64,000 nt of DNA. Origin: Flavobacterium frigoritolerans. Its GTDB lineage: Bacteria; Bacteroidota; Bacteroidia; Flavobacteriales; Flavobacteriaceae. Positions 1 to 7,401 of this stretch are shown piece after piece (within the stretch, counting starts at the first letter, position 1; each line of letters begins with the position of its first letter). The DNA is taken from positions 224,368 to 288,367 of the forward strand of contig NZ_JAOZEV010000006.1 of the NCBI RefSeq assembly GCF_025847275.1, read 5' to 3'. Under the pieces are notes generated by a model. The model was not told where the DNA came from. It saw only the letters and a list, made by a program, of their open reading frames with translations, and searched no databases. The translations under genes were made by a program, and so were the position numbers.

Positions 1-496
1 CCGATGTTTCGACAACAAATCCCGGAATAGTCTGAAGAAGATCTGCTGTACTTATTGGTGCTCTATTTTCGATTGCTTTTGCTCCTAAAGTCGTAATTGC
101 AATGCTTGATTCTAATTTTGATCTTGGATTTGATGAACCTGTAACAACTACTTCTTTCAAACTTTGAGATTCGGCTTCTAAATGAAAATCAATTTTTATA
201 TTTTCTCCATCTTTAAGGGTAACACTCTTTTGAGTTGATTTATATCCAATATTTGTAACAAGAATAATATAAGTCCCTCTTGAAAGATTAAAAAATGTAT
301 ATCCTCCATCTGCATCCGTACTCACCGCTAGTGAAACGTCTTGGATAACGATATTTACACCCGGAGCTGATTGCCCGTTTTCATCGAATACTTGCCCCGA
401 AACACTACTTTTTTCTTGTGAAAAAACCATTGCTGGAAGAATAAATAACAATAACATCCAGAACGACGTTATTGAGCTAGAATTAAACTGTTTCAT
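1..496 (-). CDS. TonB-dependent receptor, N-terminal part (cut by window edge)
   Basis: The frame is open from the ATG at 496 to the left edge, giving 165 residues. A signal peptide (about 1-26, ending in PAMVFSQ) leads into a carboxypeptidase-regulatory-like beta-sandwich (about 32-107, with STDADGGYTF and NIGYKST). A TonB-box-like LKEVVVTG follows at 113-120, and the plug domain starts at about 130 (ADLLQTIPGFVVE). This is the normal N-terminal order of Bacteroidetes outer-membrane receptors that import oligosaccharides or other large ligands using TonB energy. The barrel lies outside the window, so the substrate cannot be read. A divergent lacI-type gene and two operators upstream suggest sugar-responsive control. 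The box lacks the usual SusC signature, so I do not call it SusC. Confidence 0.88.
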   Translation of the reverse strand, partial: MKQFNSSSITSFWMLLLFILPAMVFSQEKSSVSGQVFDENGQSAPGVNIVIQDVSLAVSTDADGGYTFFNLSRGTYIILVTNIGYKSTQKSVTLKDGENIKIDFHLEAESQSLKEVVVTGSSNPRSKLESSIAITTLGAKAIENRAPISTADLLQTIPGFVVETS

Positions 497-570
497 GATT
501 AATTTATTTGGTTAGGTTATTAGTTAGGGTAAAACTATTGCCTATTTATTTATATCAATGAATATTTTCG

Positions 571-606
571 TCGAAAACGTTTTCGATTTAACCGAAAACG
601 TTTTCG
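571..606. promoter_or_regulatory. Two tandem LacI-family operators
   Basis: TCGAAAACGTTTTCGA (571-586) is a perfect 16-bp palindrome, and CGAAAACGTTTTCG (593-606) is a perfect 14-bp palindrome with the same core. Their centres are 21 bp apart, two helical turns, so bound dimers would lie on one face of the DNA. A central CG in an even palindrome is typical of LacI-family sites. They lie 75 bp upstream of the receptor start and about 250 bp from the regulator start, so the receptor is the likelier target. Binding by the adjacent regulator is inference. Confidence 0.75.
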
Positions 607-656
607 ATTCATTAAAATTAACCCATTGAGTGTCATTTCTAAAAATTTTATATAAC

Positions 657-786
657 ACATAGAAACATAGATTTCATCTACAGAAAAAAACACAAAAAGA
701 AATACATTTCTTTCACATAGCTAACTCTGTGTACTTTAAATAAGTGAAACGCCTTTTTTAAGAGTACAAAATCTATGTTTCTATGT
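657..786. repeat. 130-bp interspersed inverted-repeat element, copy 1
   Basis: Perfect 16-bp terminal inverted repeats, ACATAGAAACATAGAT at 657-672 and its complement at 771-786, bound an AT-rich core containing TTTCACATAG and GTGAAACGCCTTTTTT. A related element in the opposite orientation lies at 1910-2041. It carries no ORF. It could be a mobile palindromic element or a transcribed hairpin. Confidence 0.65.
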
Positions 787-853
787 ATTAAAATAATTAC
801 ACCCAACCGGTTAAATTTAATTAATTATCAATTAGTTTTATTACTTTTATTCA

Positions 854-1882
854 ATGAATGATACCAGACTTATAGACATCGCAGCTGCCTTAGGAATTTC
901 TGTTACTACAGTTTCAAAAGCACTAAAGGGCTACACTGATATTAGCGATAATACCAGAGCAAGGGTTCTTGAAATGGTAGCTACTATGAATTACAAACCC
1001 AACGCCAATGCAGTAAATCTAAGAACTAACGAAACCAAAACTCTTGGTGTTGTTATCCCTACTATGGTACATCATTTCTTTTCGAGTGTTTTAAATGGAA
1101 TTATAGATGAGGCAGAAAACAGAGGGTATCTTGTAATTATTTTACAGTCTAATGAAAAGTATGAGCTTGAAAAAAAGCAGATTGCTTTGCTACAACAAAA
1201 AAGAGTTGATGGAATTTTGATTTCGTTATCCAATGAAACGGATAATTTCTCTCATATTAATGATGCTATAAAAAAGAATACTCCTGTAGTATTATTTGAT
1301 AAAATTGCCAAATTAGTCGATTGCTCGAAAGTCATTATCAATGACCGAAAAGCTGCTTATGATGCCGTAACGTATTTAATAAATAAAGGGTATAAAAAAA
1401 TTGCACATTTTAGAGGTTCTTATACTCCACAAAATTCTATTGATCGTTTTCTTGGATATAAAAAAGCGCTCGAGGATCATAATATTCCTTACGATCCTAC
1501 ACTTGTTTATTTATGTGATCACAATTCCGATTTTGAAGATGGTTACGCCAATGCACAAAAACTAGTTGCTGAACATAAGGATGTTGATGCTGTTTTTGCC
1601 ATAACCGATTTGGTAGCTATTGGTATTATAAAATACCTCAACGATATGCATATTAAGATTCCGGAGCAAATTGCTGTTTTTGGTTTTAGCAATTGGTTTA
1701 TGTCTACCGTAATTTCGCCAAAGCTTACCACGATTGACCAACCTGGTTATGATATTGGTCAACGTGCTGCTGCTATATTAATAAATGAAATTGCCCAAAT
1801 CAAAGAGCATCTTCCGGTTATTCATCAAACTATCGAACTCCCTACACTTATTATCGAGAGGGAATCAACGATAAGGAATTAA
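854..1882 (+). CDS. LacI family transcriptional regulator
   Basis: The 342-residue protein begins with a LacI-type helix-turn-helix (about 5-26, IAAALGISVTTVSKALKG) and a hinge (about 45-62, NYKPNANAVNLR). A periplasmic-binding-protein-like sensor domain follows (about 62-340; TLGVVIPTMVHHFFSSVLNGI, KRVDGILISLS, DAVFAITDLVAIG). Length and order are normal for the family. It is divergent from a TonB-dependent receptor whose upstream DNA holds two LacI-type palindromes, so it probably controls that receptor in response to a sugar. The ligand cannot be deduced. The ATG at 854 gives the full helix-turn-helix. Confidence 0.93.
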   Translation: MNDTRLIDIAAALGISVTTVSKALKGYTDISDNTRARVLEMVATMNYKPNANAVNLRTNETKTLGVVIPTMVHHFFSSVLNGIIDEAENRGYLVIILQSNEKYELEKKQIALLQQKRVDGILISLSNETDNFSHINDAIKKNTPVVLFDKIAKLVDCSKVIINDRKAAYDAVTYLINKGYKKIAHFRGSYTPQNSIDRFLGYKKALEDHNIPYDPTLVYLCDHNSDFEDGYANAQKLVAEHKDVDAVFAITDLVAIGIIKYLNDMHIKIPEQIAVFGFSNWFMSTVISPKLTTIDQPGYDIGQRAAAILINEIAQIKEHLPVIHQTIELPTLIIERESTIRN

Positions 1883-1909
1883 TAACTACACATTCTCAAT
1901 TATCCCAAA

Positions 1910-2041
1910 ACATAGAAACATAGCTTGACTTTCAAAGTATATAAAAGACGTTTCACTCAAAATAAATCGCATAGTACTATGTGAAAAAATCATGATTTTC
2001 TAGAAACTCTTTTAAGTTTTTAATCTATGTTTCTATATGTT
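1910..2041. repeat. Interspersed inverted-repeat element, copy 2 (inverted)
   Basis: ATAGAAACATAG (1912-1923) is repeated as its complement at 2025-2036. The core on the complementary strand carries TTTCACATAG and GTGAAACGTCTTTT, matching landmarks of the copy at 657-786. The two copies are therefore opposite in orientation and flank the lacI-type gene. This copy lies between the convergent ends of that gene and the DUF2797 gene. Confidence 0.6.
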
Positions 2042-2059
2042 AAATATCACTTTTAAGAA

Positions 2060-2854
2060 TTATACATTTATTGTTACCACATATCCTTCGGAACCACGAA
2101 TATTAAAAACTGTTCCGTCTTCAAACAATAAATACTGTCCTTTAATTCCACTAAGTTTTCCTTGAAAAGTTGGTGTTTTATCCAAACTCAAACTTGCTAC
2201 TTTTTTTGGATATTCAAGAACTGGATAATGCATTTCATACAAATCATTTTTCTCTGGATAAAAATATTCGCGAACTTCATCTGGAATCAAACTTTCGACT
2301 TTAGCTTTCTCAAGAATTAAATCAACGCTTTCGATATTATTTTGAAGCATTTTTCTCCAATTTGTTTTGTCGGCATAATGATTTTTTAATGCCACCTCGG
2401 TGATTCCTGCTAAATAACGATTCGGAACTTCTACGATTGCCAATGCTTGTGTTGCACCCTGATCGATCCAACGTGTTGGTACTTGTGTCTTTCTAGTCAC
2501 TCCTACTTTTACTTCGCTAGATAAAGCCAAGTATACAATATGCGGTTGCAATTGTACTTTTTCTTCATAAACTAAATCACGATCCTGAATTCCTAAATGC
2601 GCCGTACTTAATTCTGGTTTCATAATCCAATCTCCAACAGCAGGGCTTGAATAAAAACAATCGTAGCAAAATCCCTGACGGAATATTTTTTTCTTTTTAC
2701 CACAATTTAAACATTGGTAGCCTACAAAATTGATTTCAATTTCTTTATTCAATAATTGATTGACATTGATAAAACTATCTTCAAAAACCAAATAATATTG
2801 AATTGGATTCCCTATTTCGGTTTGCATCTTTGTAAGTACGCCTTGATATTGCAT
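2060..2854 (-). CDS. DUF2797 family zinc-ribbon protein
   Basis: 264 residues matching my memory of the DUF2797 family. Four cysteines at 48, 51, 63 and 66 (CLNC, CYDC) form a CxxC-x11-CxxC zinc ribbon. The stretch at about 105-134 (VYLALSSEVKVGVTRK, then RWIDQGA) resembles the first strands of the GIY-YIG/T5orf172 nuclease fold, but the later catalytic residues are not obvious. No signal peptide or membrane segment, so cytoplasmic. No biochemical function is assigned to the family as far as I know. It is transcribed alone, divergent from the GH3 gene. Confidence 0.82.
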   Translation of the reverse strand: MQYQGVLTKMQTEIGNPIQYYLVFEDSFINVNQLLNKEIEINFVGYQCLNCGKKKKIFRQGFCYDCFYSSPAVGDWIMKPELSTAHLGIQDRDLVYEEKVQLQPHIVYLALSSEVKVGVTRKTQVPTRWIDQGATQALAIVEVPNRYLAGITEVALKNHYADKTNWRKMLQNNIESVDLILEKAKVESLIPDEVREYFYPEKNDLYEMHYPVLEYPKKVASLSLDKTPTFQGKLSGIKGQYLLFEDGTVFNIRGSEGYVVTINV

Positions 2855-2871
2855 TAGATTTTAATTTTTAG

Positions 2872-2890
2872 CCCCGAAGCTATCGGAAGC
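2872..2890. repeat. Short GC-rich palindromic motif
   Basis: CCCCGAAGCTATCGGAAGC is a near-palindrome just upstream of the DUF2797 gene, unusually GC-rich for this spacer. It resembles the CCCGATAGCTATCGGG-type motif I recall as common between Flavobacterium genes. The family assignment is from memory and unverified. Confidence 0.4.
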
Positions 2891-2989
2891 TGATTTTAAA
2901 TTTTTAGGTTTTAGATTCGTTCTAAAGAATTTAAACCTCGATACTGTTAAAACTCCATTTTTGAATTGGAATCTTTGCCATAAATAGAA

Positions 2990-3018
2990 TTGTCATTTAT
3001 AAAAAAACACTATTTTTG
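2990..3018 (+). promoter_or_regulatory. Promoter for the GH3-family gene
   Basis: TTG (2990-2992), an 18-bp spacer and TATTTTTG (3011-3018) fit the Bacteroidetes primary sigma factor consensus TTG-N17-23-TAnnTTTG. Transcription would start near 3025, leaving a leader of about 95 nt before the ATG at 3121. Confidence 0.5.
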
Positions 3019-3120
3019 ATACAACGACAAAGTTAGTATTTGTCTATCGATATTCAAATCTTAAATTCCTGACTTTTTATGTTAGTAAGAAAATCAGCAA
3101 TCTAAAATCTAAATTCATTC

Positions 3121-4629
3121 ATGCCTCTATCAATAATCAACTCCTTTGCTTCTTGGGTTCTTAAACAAAGAATTCATCAAATAGAGCTTTTTCTTAAATA
3201 TCCAAATGAAGTTCAGGAAGAGCTCCTCCATAATTTAATATTGGCTGCCGAGAATACCATTGTTGGAAAACAATACGATTTTGCTTCGATAAATTCTTAT
3301 CAAACTTTTTCTGAAAGAGTGCCTATAGCTACTTACGAAGAATTGCAACCCTTGATTGAGCGCACGCGCCAAGGCGAACAAAATGTTTTTTGGGAAACTC
3401 CTATAAAATGGTTTGCTAAATCGAGCGGAACTACAAATGCTAAAAGTAAATTTATCCCTGTGAGTAATGAGGCTCTGGAAGATTGTCATTATAAAGGAAG
3501 TAAAGATTTATTGTGTTTATACTTGAATAATAATGAAGATTCAGAATTGTTTTTAGGTAAGAGTCTTCGCTTAGGCGGAAGTTCTCAGATTTATGAAAAC
3601 AACAATACTTTCTTCGGAGATTTATCGGCTATCTTAATTGAAAATATGCCTATTTGGGCGGAATTCAGTAGTACACCAAGCAATAAAACGTCGCTTATGA
3701 GCGAATGGGAAACCAAAATTGCTGCTATTATAAATGAAACCAAAAATGAAAATGTAACCAGTTTTGCTGGTGTTCCTTCATGGATGTTGGTTTTAATGAA
3801 TCGTGTTCTTGAAGATTCTGGAAAAGGAAATTTATTTGAAATATGGCCTAATCTGGAAGTTTACTTTCATGGCGGCGTGAGTTTTTCTCCTTACAGAGAA
3901 CAATACAAAAATATATTACCGAAAAAAGATTTTAAATACTACGAAATATACAATGCTTCTGAAGGTTTCTTTGCCATTCAGGATTTAAATAATTCCAGTG
4001 ATTTATTACTAATGCTGGATTACGGAATCTTCTACGAATTTATTCCTATGGAGACTTTTGGGAAACCAGAACAAAAAGTAATCCGTTTGGCCGATGTTGA
4101 ATTAGATAAAAATTATGCAATCGTTATTACTACCAATTCTGGTTTATGGCGTTATTTAATTGGTGATACGGTTCGTTTTACTTCTTTAAATCCATACAGG
4201 ATCCGAGTTACAGGAAGAACCAAACATCATATTAATGTTTTTGGCGAAGAACTTATGGTTGAAAATACCGATCAGGCTATTGCCAAAGCATGCCAGTTAA
4301 CAAATACTGAAGTTATAGATTATACTGTAGCTCCGATATTTATGCAAGACAAAGAAAAAGGAGCTCACGAATGGATGATTGAGTTTAAGAAAAAACCTGC
4401 TGATGTAGGGCTTTTCCAAAAAGCGCTTGACGAAACGCTACAATCTCTAAACTCTGATTACGAAGCTAAACGTTATAATAATATGACGCTAAATCCTTTG
4501 GTGATTAATGTTGCCAGAGAGAATTTATTCTATGATTGGTTAAAAGAAAAAGACAAATTAGGTGGTCAGCATAAAATACCTAGACTTTCGAACCAAAGAG
4601 ATTATTTAGAGCAATTGAAGGGGATGTAG
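3121..4629 (+). CDS. GH3-family acyl-acid-amide synthetase-like protein
   Basis: 502 residues with the layout of the GH3 adenylate-forming family. The phosphate-binding loop SSGTT is at 101-105 (WFAKSSGTTNAKSKF), followed by YYEIYNASEGFFAIQ and LWRYLIGDTVRF, then the small C-terminal domain with VTGRTKHHINVFGEEL. Plant GH3 enzymes join amino acids to auxin or jasmonate through an acyl-adenylate. Bacterial members are widespread in Bacteroidetes, but their substrates are largely unknown. It is a single gene with its own promoter, so context does not name a substrate. Length is slightly shorter than plant enzymes and normal for bacterial ones. Confidence 0.85.
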   Translation: MPLSIINSFASWVLKQRIHQIELFLKYPNEVQEELLHNLILAAENTIVGKQYDFASINSYQTFSERVPIATYEELQPLIERTRQGEQNVFWETPIKWFAKSSGTTNAKSKFIPVSNEALEDCHYKGSKDLLCLYLNNNEDSELFLGKSLRLGGSSQIYENNNTFFGDLSAILIENMPIWAEFSSTPSNKTSLMSEWETKIAAIINETKNENVTSFAGVPSWMLVLMNRVLEDSGKGNLFEIWPNLEVYFHGGVSFSPYREQYKNILPKKDFKYYEIYNASEGFFAIQDLNNSSDLLLMLDYGIFYEFIPMETFGKPEQKVIRLADVELDKNYAIVITTNSGLWRYLIGDTVRFTSLNPYRIRVTGRTKHHINVFGEELMVENTDQAIAKACQLTNTEVIDYTVAPIFMQDKEKGAHEWMIEFKKKPADVGLFQKALDETLQSLNSDYEAKRYNNMTLNPLVINVARENLFYDWLKEKDKLGGQHKIPRLSNQRDYLEQLKGM

Positions 4630-4663
4630 TTTTAAAATACCAATAATTTTGTTCATTGCTGAC

Positions 4664-4733
4664 GCGAGCGTCTCGCTCGTGAACACAATCAATTTTAAAA
4701 TATACTCTTTACGGGTACGAGCGAGACGCTCGC
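4664..4733. repeat. REP-like palindromic pair
   Basis: GCGAGCGTCTCGCTCGT (4664-4680) and its exact complement (4717-4733) are 17-bp inverted arms around a 36-bp AT-rich spacer. Each arm is itself a hairpin (CGAGCG, TCT loop, CGCTCG), as in REP/BIME units moved by RAYT (REP-associated tyrosine) transposases. It is much more GC-rich than its surroundings. No transposase is in the window. Confidence 0.7.
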
Positions 4734-4796
4734 ACTAGCGCTGGGAATTTAGAAACCTCAAAACCCAAGTTGTCTAAAATCTACTGAGTCGCATGA

Positions 4797-4881
4797 GGGA
4801 TAGCAATGGAAATCCTTTTTATTTTTTTCTTTAAAAAATAAAAAGATTGCAATGTATAGCCCGACCCGCTTTTTCTGCGGG
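4797..4881. repeat. Long imperfect hairpin element
   Basis: GGGATAGCAAT (4797-4807) can pair imperfectly with ATTGCAATGTATAGCCC (4846-4862), enclosing an inner stem between the T-rich 4814-4828 and A-rich 4833-4845 stretches. A small CCCGC/GCGGG hairpin follows (4865-4881). It may be an intergenic repeat or a structured RNA. From memory, similar sequences occur between many Flavobacterium genes. Confidence 0.45.
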
Positions 4882-4891
4882 GCATGCCCAT

Positions 4892-4924
4892 AAAAAAACC
4901 TCAGCTTAAATTAAAACTAAGGTT
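4892..4924 (-). terminator. Intrinsic terminator of serB
   Basis: On the minus strand AACCTTAG and CTGAGGTT form a stem with an AT-rich loop, followed by seven U residues. It lies about 50 bp after the serB stop codon. Confidence 0.7.
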
Positions 4925-4976
4925 TGTTATATAAAAAGGCTTCGCCTCCGCTCAGCCTGAAATTATTATAAATAAA

Positions 4977-6206
4977 CTACATCATATCAATATATCGGTC
5001 ATGATATCCTAATAGGTACAAAACTCCATCGAGTCCTAAACTTGAAATTGAGGTTGATGCGCTTTCTTTTACCGTTGGTTTAGCATGAAATGCGATTCCT
5101 AGACCTGCTAAATTTAGCATTGGCAAATCGTTGGCTCCATCTCCTACTGCTATAGTTTGATTGATATGAATTCCTTCTTTTTCGGCAATTGCTCTTAGGT
5201 ATTCAGCTTTCTTCTGGCCATCTACAATTTCGCCTAAATATTTACCAGTTAACTTACCATCTTTAATTTCTAATCGGTTAGCATGAACGTAATCAATACC
5301 TAATTCTTTTTGTAAATAATCACCAAAATAGGTAAATCCTCCCGATAATATAGCGGTTTTATATCCGTAATATTTTAGAGCTTTCATTAAGCGATGTGCT
5401 CCTTTGGTGATAGGTAATTTTTCGGCAACTGATTGTAAAACATCTTCGCTCAAACCTTCTAACAATGCCATGCGTTGCTTGAAGCTTTCGTTGAAATCTA
5501 TTTCTCCATTCATAGCCGATTCTGTAATTGCTCTTACTTGCTCTCCTACTCCATTAAGTTCTGCCAATTCGTCTATTACTTCAGTTTGGATTAGCGTTGA
5601 GTCCATATCGAAACAAACTAAACGTCGGTTTCTTCTGTAGATATTATCTTCCTGAAATGAAATATCTACATTTAGGGTTCTGGAAATTTCCATAAAACTT
5701 GCTGTCATTGCAATCTTATCTACAACATCTCCTGTTAACGATAATTGTATGCATGAACGAGGGTAATCTTCATGTTCTACAACTGATGTTCTACCTGTTA
5801 GTCTTATTATGGAAACAATATTTAAATTTTGATCGGATAATAATTTTGCAACTGCTGCTAATTGTGAAGCTGCTAATTTTTCTCCAAGAATATTAACTAT
5901 GTAACGTTGTTTGGATTGTGTTTTTACCCATTTTTCGTAATCTTCGATAGAAATTGGGATGAACTTTACCTTTACTTCTAATTCATAAGCTTTAAACAAT
6001 AAGTCTTTTAATACTGGTCCTGAAGTGGAACCAGCTTCGATTTCGAACAAAATCCCCAGAGAAAGCGTATCGTGAATATCAGCTTGTCCAATATCTAAAA
6101 TAACGGCATCATAAGTAGCCAATACTGCTGTTAATCCTGCTGTAACTCCTGGTTTGTCATGACCTGAAACTTTTAATAAAATAATCTCTTTATCTTCTGT
6201 TGTCAT
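4977..6206 (-). CDS. serB: Phosphoserine phosphatase SerB with tandem ACT domains
   Basis: Catalyses the last step of serine synthesis, phosphoserine to serine. The 409-residue protein has two ACT-like regulatory domains (about 8-85 and 100-185) and a C-terminal HAD hydrolase domain. The nucleophile motif CFDMDSTLIQTE has Asp200 and Asp202; later motifs are AILSGGFTYF, a conserved lysine in GQKKAEYL, and VGDGANDLPML for magnesium. The double-ACT N-terminus suggests amino-acid feedback, as in actinobacterial SerB2. It stands alone with its own terminator. No serA or serC is nearby. Confidence 0.95.
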   Translation of the reverse strand: MTTEDKEIILLKVSGHDKPGVTAGLTAVLATYDAVILDIGQADIHDTLSLGILFEIEAGSTSGPVLKDLLFKAYELEVKVKFIPISIEDYEKWVKTQSKQRYIVNILGEKLAASQLAAVAKLLSDQNLNIVSIIRLTGRTSVVEHEDYPRSCIQLSLTGDVVDKIAMTASFMEISRTLNVDISFQEDNIYRRNRRLVCFDMDSTLIQTEVIDELAELNGVGEQVRAITESAMNGEIDFNESFKQRMALLEGLSEDVLQSVAEKLPITKGAHRLMKALKYYGYKTAILSGGFTYFGDYLQKELGIDYVHANRLEIKDGKLTGKYLGEIVDGQKKAEYLRAIAEKEGIHINQTIAVGDGANDLPMLNLAGLGIAFHAKPTVKESASTSISSLGLDGVLYLLGYHDRYIDMM

Positions 6207-6474
6207 TTTATCTTTATTGATTTAGAAGTGACAAAAATCGGCAATCTATTGTTGATAAAAAAGAATATGCTTTGTTTTCTTGTAAAGAAAAAACACAAAT
6301 CGATATGATTTATTTAAATAATTTAATGTTCTATTCCAATGTTTAAAATAACTTGCATTGAAGCAACTTTTAATAAAAAAAGATTATTTAGTACAACTGA
6401 AGAAACAAGTAAATCTTGTTCTAAAATTATCCTAAATAATCTCCTGAATTAATTACTTAACAATAGTTATTTAA

Positions 6475-6918
6475 TTAGCTGCTTGGCATATTTTCATCAA
6501 AATTCACCATCCAGTTTACTCCAAACTTATCGGTAAACATTCCGAAATAAGCGCCCCAAAAGGTTTTACCCATTGGCATAAATGGATTTCCTCCTGCTGA
6601 GAGTCCATTAAAAATTCTATCGCCTTCTTTTGCACTTTCGACATTAATTGAAACCGAAAAATTCCCTCCAAAAGTTACAGCACCAGATTGTTCGGTACTA
6701 TCACTTCCCATTAAAATGGTTTGACCAATTGGTAAACTAACATGCATAATTCTTTCTGCTTCTTCGCTATCGCTTGATACTTGTGAACAATTTTCGTGTG
6801 CAGGCATATCTTTGAATTTTCCAATGTATGCAAATTCGCCTCCAAAAACTGATTTGTAAAATAGAAATGCTTCTTCGCAATTTCCATTAAAAATTAAATA
6901 GGGATTTACTGCTGCCAT
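6475..6918 (-). CDS. VOC family protein, PhnB/YdcE-like
   Basis: 147 residues of the vicinal-oxygen-chelate fold in the PhnB-like branch. The N-terminal VNPYLIFNGNCEEAFLFYKSVFGGEF and the ending FWGAYFGMFTDKFGVNWMVNFD are characteristic. Such proteins are often annotated as glyoxalase or 3-demethylubiquinone methyltransferase-like, but usually have no proven activity. It is last in a same-strand row of alternating VOC and SRPBCC genes, 30 bp after the preceding stop. Cytoplasmic, with no signal peptide. The substrate is unknown. Confidence 0.85.
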   Translation of the reverse strand: MAAVNPYLIFNGNCEEAFLFYKSVFGGEFAYIGKFKDMPAHENCSQVSSDSEEAERIMHVSLPIGQTILMGSDSTEQSGAVTFGGNFSVSINVESAKEGDRIFNGLSAGGNPFMPMGKTFWGAYFGMFTDKFGVNWMVNFDENMPSS

Positions 6919-6948
6919 GATGTTTTATTTTAATTATTAGTGTTTTTA

Positions 6949-7389
6949 TTATTTTGCTTCTGATAATTCTTTTACCTTTTCTAATCCTTTCGGAAAAGCT
7001 TCTTTAAAATAATCGATATATTTTTCGAGCGTATCAACTTTAGCTTCAAGAATAGTATAATCATTCTCTTGAATCAATCGATAGGTTTCCAATGCGCCAG
7101 TCCATTTTTTTGTTTCTTCATCGATTGGCATTTCTTTAAAATCTTTTAATCCGCTTATATGCTTAAATGCCATATATTCGTTTAGTATTTTCTTTTCGAT
7201 AATGCTATTCATCCCTTCTCCATTTGGGTCTAAAAAATGAATTTTATCTCCTTCATTCCAATTACTTATCGCATAAGTACCTTCACAGAAAACACTTGTC
7301 CATTTTCGATAAGTTTCATCGTTCCATAAAATACCCCAGACTTTTTCTCTAGGAGCTTTAATCTTTATCTTAAATTCTAATGTTTCCAT
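6949..7389 (-). CDS. SRPBCC (START/Bet v1-like) domain protein
   Basis: 146 residues that start like AHSA1-type SRPBCC proteins (FKIKIKAPREKVWGILWNDETYRKWTSVF), with an internal GDKIHFLDPNGEGM turn and a C-terminal helix (YFKEAFPKGLEKVKELS). The fold is a hydrophobic-ligand cup. Bacterial homologues bind small lipophilic molecules or remain uncharacterised. It sits 12 bp from the upstream VOC gene and 30 bp from the downstream one, so co-transcription is likely. Confidence 0.85.
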   Translation of the reverse strand: METLEFKIKIKAPREKVWGILWNDETYRKWTSVFCEGTYAISNWNEGDKIHFLDPNGEGMNSIIEKKILNEYMAFKHISGLKDFKEMPIDEETKKWTGALETYRLIQENDYTILEAKVDTLEKYIDYFKEAFPKGLEKVKELSEAK

Positions 7390-7401
7390 AATCTAATTTT
7401 T

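Larger units (their letters stand above)
497..853. other. Intergenic region between receptor and lacI-type gene
   Basis: This 357-bp spacer holds two operator-like palindromes near the receptor (571-606) and a 130-bp inverted-repeat element (657-786) near the regulator. No ORF of useful size was seen. A palindrome AACCGGTT sits at 805-812, close to the regulator start, and could be an autoregulatory site, but eight bases are weak evidence. Confidence 0.7.
4630..4976. other. Repeat-rich intergenic region between convergent genes
   Basis: This 347-bp spacer between the ends of the GH3 gene and serB carries no convincing ORF. It holds a REP-like palindrome pair (4664-4733), a long imperfect hairpin followed by a small GC-rich hairpin (4797-4881), and the serB terminator (4892-4924). 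It is therefore almost entirely non-coding structured or repeated DNA. Confidence 0.7.

Noticed and set aside
1543..1762. Small minus-strand frames inside the lacI-type gene
   Set aside because: Low-complexity shadows on the opposite strand, with no start context or family resemblance.
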